64,000 nucleotides of DNA from Taibaiella sp. (GCA_019739295.1 JAHHDV010000003.1:1-64000), one strand, 5' to 3'. Shown: positions 45,957 through 55,587, numbered from the stretch's first letter. Notes: a model not told the origin generated them from the sequence alone. Translations and numbers: made by a program.

Positions 45957-47372
45957 GTGAGTCTTAGAGAATTTCAGCAAACAATCGTTCGAGCTGTAGA
46001 ACTTTCAGGGGTAGGTTTGCATACAGGGGTATCTACTACATTAACCATAGAACCGGCTAATTCAGGATTTGGTATCCGCTTCCAAAGGATCGATCTGGAC
46101 AACCAGCCTGTCATCAAAGCTGATGTAGACAATGTCGTAGATACATCAAGAGGCACCACGATCGAACAGGATGGCGGCAAAGTGAGTACGGTGGAGCACT
46201 TAATGGCTGCACTGGCAGGAACAGGTATCGACAATGCGCTGATCAAAATCAACGGCCCTGAAGTACCGATAATGGATGGCAGTGCTTACCCGTTTATGAA
46301 AGAAATTCTCAATGCGGGAATTAAAACCCAGGATGCAAAGAAGACATATTATTCGATCACTGAGAACATACATTACTATGACGACCAGAAAAATGTAGAA
46401 ATCCTTGCTGTCCCGGCCAATGAATTCCAGATCACTACCATGATCGACTTCAATTCTCCCGTATTGGGTACACAGCATGCTACCCTCAGGAATATCGATG
46501 ATTTCAAAGAGGAGATAGCCAGCAGCAGAACGTTTTGTTTCCTGCATGAATTGGAGTACCTTGTCGATCAGAACCTCATTAAAGGCGGAGATTTGAATAA
46601 TGCAATCGTGGTGGTGGACAGAACCGTTTCTGAGGACGAATTGCAGAAGCTTTCCAAGATATTCCACAGAGATGATATCCAAGTCGAGAAGGAAGGAATT
46701 CTCAATAACCTGGAACTCAATTATCCCAATGAACCCGCAAGGCACAAACTTCTGGATGTACTGGGCGACCTGATGCTAAGTGGGTTTGCAATCAATGCGC
46801 ATATCATTGCCCACAGACCAGGGCATGCTGCCAATGTAGCCTTTGCGAAGAAAATCAAAGAGTACATTAAGAAGAATAAAAGTACGGCGGATATACCTTC
46901 CTATGACCCGAATCAGCCTCCGGTATATGATATCAACCATATCGACAAGGTATTGCCGCACCAATACCCTTTCCTTTTGGTTGACAAGATTATAGAAATG
47001 TCTGATCAGCACGTGGTAGGAATTAAAAATGTAACTTTTAATGAACCTTTTTTTCAGGGACATTTCCCTAATAACCCGGTAATGCCGGGAGTACTCCAGA
47101 TAGAATCAATGGCACAGGTAGGAGGGATTCTTGCATTGAACAATATGCCGGAAGGTCAATTCTATGACACTTATTTCCTCAAAATTGATAAAGTGAAATT
47201 CAAGTATAAGGTCGTACCCGGAGACACCCTTATCCTGAAGCTTGAGCTGGTGAGACCTATCCGAAGAGGGATCTGTGAGATGAAAGGAACAGCCTTTGTA
47301 GGCAACAAAATCGCCACTGAGGCAGAGCTTGTTGCACAAATTGTAGCCAGGACTGTAGATAATAAACAATAA
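45957..47372 (+). CDS. lpxC/fabZ: Bifunctional LpxC deacetylase / FabZ dehydratase
   Basis: Residues 1 to about 300 are LpxC, the Zn-dependent deacetylase that commits UDP-acyl-GlcNAc to lipid A (QQTIVRAVELSGVGLHTGV; Zn-ligand His in KVSTVEHLMAAL; HKLLDVLGDLMLSG with His and Asp). Residues about 320-471 are FabZ, the 3-hydroxyacyl-ACP dehydratase (HIDKVLPHQYPFLLVDKI; catalytic His and Glu in FFQGHFPNNPVMPGVLQIES). This fusion is characteristic of Bacteroidota. The gene starts with GTG at 45957; no ATG lies in front. The frame is intact at 471 residues. Confidence 0.96.
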   Translation: MSLREFQQTIVRAVELSGVGLHTGVSTTLTIEPANSGFGIRFQRIDLDNQPVIKADVDNVVDTSRGTTIEQDGGKVSTVEHLMAALAGTGIDNALIKINGPEVPIMDGSAYPFMKEILNAGIKTQDAKKTYYSITENIHYYDDQKNVEILAVPANEFQITTMIDFNSPVLGTQHATLRNIDDFKEEIASSRTFCFLHELEYLVDQNLIKGGDLNNAIVVVDRTVSEDELQKLSKIFHRDDIQVEKEGILNNLELNYPNEPARHKLLDVLGDLMLSGFAINAHIIAHRPGHAANVAFAKKIKEYIKKNKSTADIPSYDPNQPPVYDINHIDKVLPHQYPFLLVDKIIEMSDQHVVGIKNVTFNEPFFQGHFPNNPVMPGVLQIESMAQVGGILALNNMPEGQFYDTYFLKIDKVKFKYKVVPGDTLILKLELVRPIRRGICEMKGTAFVGNKIATEAELVAQIVARTVDNKQ

Positions 47373-47416
47373 ATACACAATGCTGCACATATTATCATTC
47401 CAAATTATTAAGACCT

Positions 47417-48226
47417 TTGAAAGATAACCTAATACATCCCCTGACATATGTTCATCCCAATGCTAAAATCGGGAAAAATGTGAGGATTGATCCGTTTGCA
47501 GTAGTGCAGGAAGATGTCGAAATTGGTGATAATACCTGGATCGCGTCCAATGCCAATATTATGTCCGGGGCCAGAATCGGGAAAAGTTGCAGGATTTTCC
47601 CCGGCAGTGTCATCAGTGCGATTCCGCAGGACCTGAAATTTGCAGGCGAGTCCTCACTCGTTCAGATCGGTGATCACTGTACCATCAGGGAATATGTCAC
47701 GATCAACAGGGGGACTCTGGATAAAGAAACCACGAAGATCGGGAGCCATTGCCTGATTATGGCCTATTCGCATATCGCACATGACTGTATTATCGGGAAC
47801 CATTGCGTATTCAGCAACAATACGACCCTGGCAGGTCATATTGAAGTAGGCGATTATGTAGTGCTGGCAGGATTGGTGGCAGTGCAACAGTTTGTCAGGA
47901 TCGGGTCGCACGCATTTGTCACGGGAGGCTCATTGGTTAGAAAAGATGTTCCTCCATTTGTCAAAGCAGCACGAGAACCGCTGAGCTATGTAGGTGTCAA
48001 TTCTATCGGCCTGAAAAGAAGAGGGTTCTCGACCGAAAAGATCAATCACATCATGGATGTATACAGGATCCTTTTTGTAAGAGGGTATAACATTTCCAAG
48101 GCACTGAGCATTATAGAAGCCGATATTTCCGTAACAGATGAACGTGATGAGATACTCAACTTTATCAGGGATAGCCAAAGGGGGATTATGAAAGGATATA
48201 CGACAAGAAGTGCCAATGAATATTAA
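47417..48226 (+). CDS. lpxA: Acyl-ACP:UDP-N-acetylglucosamine O-acyltransferase
   Basis: LpxA starts lipid A synthesis by acylating UDP-GlcNAc at the 3-OH. The 269-residue product is a left-handed beta-helix (IHPLTYVHPNAKIGKNVRID, NTWIASNANIMSGARIGKSC) with the catalytic His in AYSHIAHDCIIGNHCVFSN and the C-terminal helical part from VNSIGLKRRGFSTEKINH. The TTG at 47417 is chosen because it gives the family start; no in-frame ATG is near. It overlaps the ABC ATPase start by 11 bases. Confidence 0.95.
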   Translation: MKDNLIHPLTYVHPNAKIGKNVRIDPFAVVQEDVEIGDNTWIASNANIMSGARIGKSCRIFPGSVISAIPQDLKFAGESSLVQIGDHCTIREYVTINRGTLDKETTKIGSHCLIMAYSHIAHDCIIGNHCVFSNNTTLAGHIEVGDYVVLAGLVAVQQFVRIGSHAFVTGGSLVRKDVPPFVKAAREPLSYVGVNSIGLKRRGFSTEKINHIMDVYRILFVRGYNISKALSIIEADISVTDERDEILNFIRDSQRGIMKGYTTRSANEY

Positions 48227-48837
48227 TATACACCAGTTATATAAAAAGTTCAACTTAACCTGGGTCATCAGGGATTTCTCTTGTACTTTCGTCAAGGATA
48301 AAATCTATGCCTTAACCGGTCACAACGGCTCGGGCAAGTCCACCCTAATCAATATTATAGCAGGCTTACAGCAAGCCTCCAGAGGAAAAATAGAATGGGT
48401 ATTTGACGATAAAGACATTAAAAAGGAAAATATCTTCAGGCATATTTCCCTATGCAGTCCTTCTATGGAACTCATAGAGGAAATGACACTTAGCGAACTG
48501 CTTCATTTTCATTTTGCATTCAAAAAAATCCACACTTCAGAATCCGGTAATGGATATCATACATTTACTGGAATTACAGCAGCAGAAAGATCAAAAAATT
48601 TCGGAATATTCCAGTGGTATGAAACAAAGGGTGAAACTCGCCCAGGCTTTCTTTTCTGACACACCGCTTCTGCTTCTGGATGAGCCTACCAGTTACCTAG
48701 ATGAATACTGGATCGGGAAATACCAATCCTGGCTGGAACAATATGCCAAAGAGCGGACCTGTATTATCGCCTCTAATGACTACCGGGAATACCAGTCTGC
48801 AAATGAGGTCATTTCCCTGGTCAGGAAGAACAGTTGA
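48216..48837 (+). CDS. ABC transporter ATP-binding protein, frameshifted
   Basis: The ATPase has Walker A (ALTGHNGSGKSTLINIIAGL), the signature motif SEYSSGMKQRVKLAQAF and Walker B (PLLLLDEPTSYLD). Removing one A from the run of seven at 48522-48528 joins LHFHFAFKKSTLQNPVMDI and gives 206 residues, a short single ATPase without accessory domains. No permease gene lies beside it. It is translationally coupled to lpxA (ATG inside the lpxA end), so a role in envelope lipid or in a dispersed transporter is possible, but no substrate can be named. Confidence 0.85.
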
Positions 48838-48917
48838 AATCACGCCCTTACCACCGGGCTTTAAGAGAACATTAGGATGAGAAGAAATAAAGGCTAATGA
48901 CGGGACCGGGGTCTACA

Positions 48918-49904
48918 CTACTTGATCAAATCCCTGAACTTTCTCTTCAGAAAATCAGTAGCGAATAACTTCTCCAAAATGCTATAATTACCGGGATCTA
49001 CCGCCTCAGGATATGCTAGCTGCACCAGTTCATAACGTGCGGATTGACCATCCAGTAAACTTGCAATAAACCCGATCTGTTCTGTATTCAGGCATTTCTG
49101 CTGATAGGTCTTCTTAAAATATTTCAGCTTGGCTTCATCATCCCCCGAGCTGTTAAAGCTCTGGGCATAAGATTCAAACTGAGCCGGATTCATCGCGCCA
49201 TTGCAATTAGCGCTGTAACTGGCGACTTCTTCCTTTTCTTCTTTCTCTTTCGGAGCCGGTTTCCCCTCTTTTACATTACCGTCATCCTTTCTCCTGAACA
49301 GCTTGTCTTCGACAAGAATGGTGCTCTCTTCCCGCTTTTTCTTTTTCTGGTGGGAAGCCCGGCTATCATTCAGGTCAATATCTTCCATGAAACGATTGGT
49401 CTTCTCCTCTTCTACCTGATTATTGCGGTAAGTCGGTTCTTCACTTTCGGGTTCCTCAATCCTTACATCTTCTTCCTTTTTCTTACCTGATGCAACTGCA
49501 AATACAGGTTCTTCTTTAGGTGTAAAGTTCAGAAATGCTTCATCTTTCTCATTATTATTAGCGATATAGCCATTACTTTGGATATCGAATAAGGCAAAGT
49601 TCCTGTCATCTACTTTCGTCAGGATAAACCCCCTGATGCCATCTTCCGGAATCTGGATCTGATAATGCTGGGCAGGGTAAGCATTCTGTTCAAACAATAC
49701 TTCAAAGTGCGCAACACCGGCTTCTAATCCCGGTACGATAACAAAATTCCTGGAAAGCCGTTCCATCATTTTCCCCTCTACCTTGACATATATTCCGGTC
49801 TCCTTATCACCCTGAAAGTATAATGCACTTTGTGCAGCCGAATACCAACCGGTACTCCATAATATCAATAAGGATAACCATAATTTTCTTGGAATGGAAT
49901 TCAT
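48918..49904 (-). CDS. Secreted DUF4476-domain protein
   Basis: The 328-residue product has a signal peptide (LWLSLLILWSTGWYSAAQS), a beta-rich N-terminal half (YVKVEGKMMERLSRNFVIVP), a long acidic and Lys-rich middle (KKEEDVRIEEPESEEPTYR) and a C-terminal helical domain (CNGAMNPAQFESYAQSF, KYFKKTYQQKCLNTEQIGFI, RYELVQLAYPEAVD) that matches DUF4476 of Bacteroidota. The function of DUF4476 is not known. It lies 7 bases after the biotin carrier gene and is probably the last gene of the batB-batC run. Confidence 0.75.
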   Translation of the reverse strand: MNSIPRKLWLSLLILWSTGWYSAAQSALYFQGDKETGIYVKVEGKMMERLSRNFVIVPGLEAGVAHFEVLFEQNAYPAQHYQIQIPEDGIRGFILTKVDDRNFALFDIQSNGYIANNNEKDEAFLNFTPKEEPVFAVASGKKKEEDVRIEEPESEEPTYRNNQVEEEKTNRFMEDIDLNDSRASHQKKKKREESTILVEDKLFRRKDDGNVKEGKPAPKEKEEKEEVASYSANCNGAMNPAQFESYAQSFNSSGDDEAKLKYFKKTYQQKCLNTEQIGFIASLLDGQSARYELVQLAYPEAVDPGNYSILEKLFATDFLKRKFRDLIK

Positions 49905-49911
49905 AATTTCA

Positions 49912-50415
49912 TTATTCTAATTCTATCAATACAGCCCCTTTTTCTACTGCCATACCCTGCTGGATCCGGATCAGTTTAACGGTCGCATCAGCCGGGGCCT
50001 TGAAAACATTCTCCATTTTCATGGCCTCCAATATCAATACAGGATCTCCTTTTTTAATACTCTGCCCTTCTTCCACCATTATCTTTAATATCAGCCCGGG
50101 CATGGGAGCCTTGATCGATTCTGCCTTGCGATGAGCTGCCATGTTGATGCCCATTTTACTCAGCAGGAGATCAATAGGTTCTTTAACCGAGATATCATAA
50201 TGGTGGTTATTGATCGATACTTTTGCTGTTTTCCCCTTTAAGTCCAGTTCGGTAAGGTATAGTTGATAGCTCTTTTGATCACCGGTGATGATGCTGTATC
50301 CCCCATCAGCCTGTTTTTGAATATCAAACGGGAAGCTTTTGTCCGCGATCAGGGCATGCCCTTCCTGAACATCTGCTTCTATAGTTTTATTATTGTTAAA
50401 TGTAACTTGATACAT
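49912..50415 (-). CDS. Biotin/lipoyl carrier protein of an acyl-CoA carboxylase type
   Basis: The 167-residue product has an N-terminal beta-rich region (MYQVTFNNNKTIEADVQEGH) and a C-terminal biotinyl domain with the signature LILEAMKMENVF, whose Lys would carry biotin, flanked by IKAPMPGLILKIMVEEGQSI. Carriers of this form serve propionyl-CoA, pyruvate or oxaloacetate carboxylation complexes. No carboxylase or transferase subunit lies nearby, so the partner is unknown. The ATG at 50415 is used because it starts the family sequence; a longer frame adds 20 residues. Confidence 0.85.
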   Translation of the reverse strand: MYQVTFNNNKTIEADVQEGHALIADKSFPFDIQKQADGGYSIITGDQKSYQLYLTELDLKGKTAKVSINNHHYDISVKEPIDLLLSKMGINMAAHRKAESIKAPMPGLILKIMVEEGQSIKKGDPVLILEAMKMENVFKAPADATVKLIRIQQGMAVEKGAVLIELE

Positions 50416-50468
50416 ATGGATGATTCTAACCTGGTTATTCTGTTGCAAATGTACTCGAAAATCTTTGC

Positions 50469-51202
50469 TTACCAATCTTTCTCCTGAGAGACGGGTACGC
50501 CCTTCTTCTGGTTCTTTCTCTCCTGTACTTTCTTCTCCTGCTGGGTCATTGCATGCAGCAATGCTTCCGCCTGGGTCCTGGACATTTGATCCTGAGATGG
50601 AGCAGGTTGCTGTTGCTCTTTGTTTTGGTCCTGCTGCTGGTCCTCTTTCTGGTCCTGGTTCTGCCTGTCTTTGTTTTGGTCCTGGTCGTCCTGCTGATTC
50701 TGATCCTGATTTTGCCGGTCCTGGTCTGCTTTCAGCATCTTCTGGGCATAAGCAAGATTGTACTTGGTATCATAACTATCCGGGACAATCCTCAATGATT
50801 TTTTGTATTCCTCAATGGCCTCCTTATATTTTTTTTTGCTCCATCAGTGTATTGCCTGCATTATGAAAGGTCCTGGCCTGCATATCTCTGGATACATTGC
50901 TCCCCGCCAGTACATTGCGATAGGAAGCTGAAGCCTGATCCCAGTTCCGGGTTCTGTAAAATGCATTTCCAAGATTAAATGCAGCTTTGGTATTCTGAGG
51001 ATTACTCTGCAACGCTTTCTGATAACTTTTCTGTGCTTCTTCATACTGCTGCTCTACGTATCTCTGATTGCCCTCGTAAACATATTTATTGGAGATGCCG
51101 GGGGTCAGTTTTTTGCTCTCCTTCCTGTGCAACGAATGGAGCAGTCGTCCACAATGTGAGGATGAGTGCCATCAAACCCGGTATGATTTTTTTCTTACTC
51201 AT
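50469..51202 (-). CDS. batC: Aerotolerance protein BatC (TPR protein), frameshifted
   Basis: The start at 51202 gives a signal peptide (MSKKKIIPGLMALILTLWTT). Two or three TPR units follow (YEEAQKSYQKALQSNPQNTK, AFNLGNAFYRTRNWDQASAS, YKEAIEEYKKSL), then a striking Gln/Asp-rich tract of about 50 residues (DQDRQNQDQNQQDDQDQNK...) and a basic tail. Removing one base from each of two places (near 51135, and the run of nine at 50829-50837) gives 243 residues. Its start overlaps the batB stop by a few bases. BatC proteins bind the VWA Bat proteins in the periplasm and are tied to oxidative stress tolerance in Bacteroides and Leptospira. Confidence 0.8.
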
Positions 51203-52204
51203 TGCTTTTATTTGTTTGTCGCTTACCAGATAAAACCCCTTCAATCAACAGGCCAATCAATGCTAAGCCGAGAAACCACTGATAATAACTTTTGTATTGG
51301 GTGAATACTACTGTTCCCTGATTACGTTTTTTCCAATTGGTTGATGTGGTCCGTAATGGCTTGTGCTACCTGACCGGGATTATTCAGAAAAAAATAGTTT
51401 CCGTCACCTGCGGCAGCTATATCTTTCAGTTCCTTTTCATTCAGCCTGGAAAGGATATCTGCTCCCTGTTCATCTTTTTTTCGGCTGCCCTGTAAGCGGC
51501 TCTATAATATATGCGCCCTGTGGAGAGCCTACTCCCACTGTATAGATGACCACACCTTCCTTTTTGGCTTTTTCTGCCATATTCAATGCTGATGCGTCAT
51601 GATCTTCTCCATCCGAAATCAGCAGGATCACTTTGTATTTATTAGTTTCCTGGTTAAAGCTTTTCCTGGCCAGTTCTATAGCTTCGCCCAGGACTGTACC
51701 TTGTGTCGGCACGGCATCCGGTGTGGCGGTCTCCAGCATCATCCGGACTGCATTGTAATCAGAGGTGATCGGAGACTGAAGATATGCATTGCCGGCAAAA
51801 ATAATAAAGCCGACTCTGTCACTATTCAGCTTCTGCATCAATTGCTGGATCAGCACTTTGGAACGGTCCAGCCGGTTGGGATTCAAATCTCTGGCCAGCA
51901 TGCTTTTGCTCACATCCAAAGCTACGATAATGTCCAGACCTTTACGGTCTGATATTTCTGTCCCGGAACCTTTACGGATGTTCATTAATGCCAAGACCAT
52001 CAGGGAAAGACTGATGGCGATGAATATCATCCGCCTGGAATGATTGCTGAAAGATACACCTATCAGCTGCTTTCTGACATTCCGGGCTGACCCAAGCCTG
52101 GATACGTTCCTCTTCAGCCATATCTTATACAGGCTGTAAGCCAGTATAAGCACGAGGACCGACACTAAAAAAATTATAAATCCGGGGTGTTCGAAAGAGA
52201 CCAT
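51195..52204 (-). CDS. batB: Aerotolerance protein BatB (VWA domain membrane protein), frameshifted
   Basis: Two N-terminal membrane helices (GFIIFLVSVLVLILAYSLYK and MIFIAISLSLMVLALM) are followed by a periplasmic VWA domain with an intact metal-ion site (DIIVALDVSKSMLARDLNPN; LLISDGEDHD). Removing one base from the runs at 51475-51481 and 51327-51332 extends it through GDGNYFFLNNPGQVAQAI to a third helix (WFLGLALIGLLIEGVL) and a stop at 51195, giving 335 residues. The batA gene usually found beside it is absent; ispD is divergent 180 bases away. Confidence 0.82.
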
Positions 52205-52393
52205 GGAATCTATCAGGATATACTAATATGCAAACAGCAATATTAACTATTTTAGTACATAAATATGAAGATAATATTCTTAAAATGAGTGGCTTTAACA
52301 AATACTTTTTGAGTCTGTTACCTAATAAATTACAATTCTGTTAATGCTTTTTTATTTCTTAAATAAGATTGCCTGAAATATAAGATATGAAAG

Positions 52394-52401
52394 TACATTT
52401 G
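52394..52401 (+). promoter_or_regulatory. -7 promoter element inside the longest ispD frame
   Basis: TACATTTG matches TAnnTTTG, with a TTG 22 bases upstream (52369-52371). The ATG at 52408 lies 7 bases downstream, where transcription would begin, so the ispD transcript may lack a leader and the ATG at 52387 is then unusable. Confidence 0.5.
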
Positions 52402-52407
52402 CGCAGC

Positions 52408-53085
52408 ATGGAATATAGCGTATCATCGATCATCGTAGCCGGTGGCCAGGGTATCCGGATGCAAACGGAGATGCCCAAGCAATTTATCCACCTCAACAGG
52501 AAGCCTGTGATCGTTTATTCTATGGAATGCATCCTGCGGGCATTTCCCCTTGGGGAAATCATTGTGGTTGTTCCTGAATCTTATGAAGGGTTGATGAACG
52601 GGATATTGAGCCGCTATTTTGCCCACAATCCACAGGTTCAGCTGGCTTACGGCGGTATGACCAGGTTTCATTCTTCATCCAATGGGCTCAGATTGGCGAC
52701 CAAGGATATCGTCATGATTCATGATGCTGCCCGGCCCTTTATCACGGTTGATTTCTTGCATCAGCTATACCGGGAAGCGATCGAAAATGATAATGCGATT
52801 CCTGCACTTACCTCTGTCGAAAGCGTCCGCATCTGTAGCGGTGCTGATAATAAAATCGTTGACAGAAATCTCATCCGGATGATTCAGACACCCCAGGCAT
52901 TTGAACGAAAAAAGCTTGAAGCCGCATTCCGTACCGGCTATTCAGAGATTTTTACCGATGATGCTTCCGTCTGGGAAGCGTCAGGACATCAGGTCCATCT
53001 CGTAAATGGCTTGAGAAATAACTTTAAGATCACCACTCCGGAGGATATGGAGATAGCGCAATTGCTCGCGACCCATGCACTATGA
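52408..53085 (+). CDS. ispD: 2-C-methyl-D-erythritol 4-phosphate cytidylyltransferase
   Basis: IspD makes CDP-ME in the non-mevalonate isoprenoid pathway. The product has SSIIVAGGQGIRMQTEMPKQ (nucleotide-binding loop with the catalytic Arg and Lys), VMIHDAARPFITVDFLHQLY, and the end NNFKITTPEDMEIAQ. I prefer the ATG at 52408 over that at 52387 because a promoter element overlaps the first codons of the longer form. The product is then 225 residues. IspF is not adjacent. Confidence 0.93.
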   Translation: MEYSVSSIIVAGGQGIRMQTEMPKQFIHLNRKPVIVYSMECILRAFPLGEIIVVVPESYEGLMNGILSRYFAHNPQVQLAYGGMTRFHSSSNGLRLATKDIVMIHDAARPFITVDFLHQLYREAIENDNAIPALTSVESVRICSGADNKIVDRNLIRMIQTPQAFERKKLEAAFRTGYSEIFTDDASVWEASGHQVHLVNGLRNNFKITTPEDMEIAQLLATHAL

Positions 53086-53107
53086 TCCCAGGTAGATAAG
53101 AGACAAA

Positions 53108-54058
53108 ATGAAAAAAAATTAATTTTTGCACAAAAATATTCCTGGTATTCTTAGGTTTAATGACTTCATTAAGCCCAGGTCAGTTATCGGCACAAGAGGA
53201 AATGGATACCTCAGGTTATCTGCCCAATGTTCTCATCGATTCTGTCATCATTATAGGCCGGAAACTCGATGTCCCCAATTTCATAAAATATGTAAAGACA
53301 GATACCTCTTTCTACAAAGCGTTTAAGAATATGCGGGTAAAAGACCTTTAATGCCACCAATGATATCAAGGTCTATGATAAGAAGAGAAATATCATTGCC
53401 TCCCTCGAAAGTGAAACCAAGCAGATCTACAGGAATGGCTGCAGAACAATGAATGTATTGGAAGAAAGCATCACCGGGGATTTCTACAGGGATAATGGAG
53501 ACTACCGGTATTATACGGCAGAAATGTATGCCCACCTTTTCTTCACCAAAGGCAAGGTCTGCGACCAGAACACCCGTGTCCGGGAAAAAGATCTGTCTGC
53601 CTCCGGGAAAAAGGGAATAGAAAAAAGAGCCGCACAGTTTAAAGCAGCTGGATCTTTGCTCCCGGCAGCAGAGTAGATGATATCCCGTTTTTTCGGGAAA
53701 AAGTCATCCATTTTTTACAGATAATATGGCGGAGAAATATGAATATACCATCACGGAAGAAACCCGGAATGGTTTTGCCTGCTATAAATTTGAAGCATTG
53801 CCTCTGCCGCAATATAAAAAATCGGTGGTGATCAATAAACTGACCACCTGGTTCAGAAAAGATGATTTCAGTATCGTATCCCGGCATTACAATATGTCCT
53901 TTAATGGCATGGGATATGACTTCGATGTGGATATGATGGTACACCTGACGGAAATCAACGGAACTTTATTACCCAGCTATATAGCCTATAACGGCAATTG
54001 GAGTGTGACCACACAGGGCAGGGAACGCGTTCAATTCATTGCTCATTTTTATTACTAG
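53108..54058 (+). CDS. Secreted protein of unknown function, several frameshifts
   Basis: With 7 instead of 8 A after the ATG at 53108 the product begins MKKINFCTKIFLVFLGLMTS, a signal peptide. It continues GYLPNVLIDSVIIIGRKLDV, then a shift near 53345 leads to FNATNDIKVYDKKRNIIASL, a second near 53660 and a third near 53712 to EKYEYTITEETRNGFACYKF and the end VQFIAHFYY. The indels cancel, so the whole span is 316 codons. The middle has several Tyr-rich segments (FYRDNGDYRYYTAEM) and a Cys pair. I recognise no family. It ends 23 bases into the convergent glycosyltransferase. Confidence 0.6.
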
Positions 54059-54794
54059 CAGCGACAACCGTCTTCCCGTTCTGATTAAATGTTCTCATTT
54101 TCCATACTCCAAAGACTGCTTCTTTAATAATACCTTTTGACATCTTACTCAGACCTTCTTTACGATCTACAAAAGTGATGGGCACCTCCTTGAGCTGAAA
54201 ACCCTTTTTCCAGGCCCGGTATTTCATCTCGATCTGGAAAGCATAACCAATGAATTTCACTTCATCAAGAGCTATATGCTCCAATACCTTTCTGGTATAA
54301 CAAATAAAACCGGCTGTGCAATCCTTAACCGGCATCCAGGTAATCATTCTGGTATAAATAGAAGCCGAATAAGAGATAAATATTCTATTGGCAGGCCAAT
54401 TCTTGACACTTCCTCCCTTCACATACCTGGATCCGATAGCCACATCTGCCCCGTCTTCCTTACAGGACTCGTATAACCTGATCAGGTCATTAGGATCATG
54501 TGAGAAATCAGCATCCATCTCGAAGATATATTCATATCCTTTGTCCAGCGCCCATTTGAATCCCGCAATGTACGCCGTTCCCAACCCCTGTTTACCCGGA
54601 CGGTTCAGAATAAATAAACGTCCCATATAATCCGGTATCAGTTTTTCAACAATTTCTGCAGTACCATCCGGCGAATTATCATCTACGATCAATATATGAA
54701 AATCCCCATCTAAATCCATTACAGCCTGAATCATTCGGGCTATATTTTCCATTTCATTATACGTAGGTATGATTACAATTTTGTCCGGGTTCAC
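54036..54794 (-). CDS. Polyprenol-phosphate mannosyltransferase-like GT2 enzyme
   Basis: The 252-residue GT-A enzyme has VIIPTYNEMENIARMIQAVM, the donor-binding ILIVDDNSPDGTAEIVEKL, the metal site IFEMDADFSHDPNDLIRLYE and ADVAIGSRYVKGGSVKNWP, then KDCTAGFICYTRKVLE. This is the short, non-membrane dolichol/polyprenol monophosphomannose synthase family, which loads a sugar on a lipid carrier at the inner face of the membrane. The exact sugar is not certain. The frame is intact. Confidence 0.9.
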   Translation of the reverse strand: MNPDKIVIIPTYNEMENIARMIQAVMDLDGDFHILIVDDNSPDGTAEIVEKLIPDYMGRLFILNRPGKQGLGTAYIAGFKWALDKGYEYIFEMDADFSHDPNDLIRLYESCKEDGADVAIGSRYVKGGSVKNWPANRIFISYSASIYTRMITWMPVKDCTAGFICYTRKVLEHIALDEVKFIGYAFQIEMKYRAWKKGFQLKEVPITFVDRKEGLSKMSKGIIKEAVFGVWKMRTFNQNGKTVVAASNKNEQ

Positions 54795-54803
54795 CTTTTA
54801 TGT

Positions 54804-55587
54804 TTATCTTTTAAACTTAGAGAGTTTCATATCATTATAAATATCTGACATAATCTTTTTAGTATCACGGGAGAAGTCTGACTGAAGCATCCAATCCAGG
54901 TACTGAGGTTCATTCATCAATACAGATTTGACGGATTTCCCTTTATGCTTACCAAAATTAAAATGGATTTCTCCATCCTCTTTGCGCACCAGCCTCTTTG
55001 CGAAATCGACCATTTCATCAGAACCCGTAAACTGGTGCAAGCCCTCAACGGTATGATCCAGGTCTGCATATTTAACCAGCTGTGCATCCAGTACCTCGAT
55101 CGTCGCTTCCACATCCGCCTCAGCGCTATGTGCATTATCCAACGATTTATTGCAATAAAAATTGTAGGCCGCACTCAATGTCCTGGACTCTTTCTTGAAA
55201 AAAAATCTGCTGAACGTCAATGAGTTTTCGCTTTTTAAAGTCTATATCTATCCCGGCTCTGTAGAACTCTTCTGTCAGCACCGGAAGGTCGAATTTATTG
55301 CTATTGTATCCTGCAAGATCACAATTATCTAAAAACTGTTGCAAAGACTGGGCTATATCTTTAAAAGTCGGGGCATCTGCTACATCTTCATCGTAAATCC
55401 CGTGTATAGCCGAAGAAGATTCGGGAATGTGCATCTCGGGATTGATTCGTTTCACGAATTTATCCCTGTTGCCATCCGCAAGCACTTTGACCACTGCTAT
55501 TTCTACAATACGGTCACGCACAGGATCTACACCTGTAGTTTCCAGATCAAAAAATGCGATAGGTCTTTTTAAGTTCAAATGATTCAT
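54804..55587 (-). CDS. DnaQ-like 3'-5' exonuclease (DEDDh), frameshifted
   Basis: The exonuclease core shows motif I in RPIAFFDLETTGVDPVRDRI, the motif II region in LAGYNSNKFDLPVLTEEF and motif III in LDNAHSAEADVEATIEVLDA (His and Asp). Removing one base from the run of eight at 55198-55205 joins LIDVQQIFFKKESRTLSAAY and gives 260 residues. The extra C-terminal part (HFNFGKHKGKSVKSVLMNEP) resembles the accessory domain found in Bacteroidota exonucleases of this kind. It lies 9 bases upstream of the glycosyltransferase gene; the pairing does not suggest a shared function. Confidence 0.88.

Noticed and set aside
50553..50798. A plus-strand frame rich in Leu and Val opposite the BatC linker.
   Set aside because: It is the antisense reading of the Gln/Asp codon repeats in batC and looks like a membrane helix only because of that composition.
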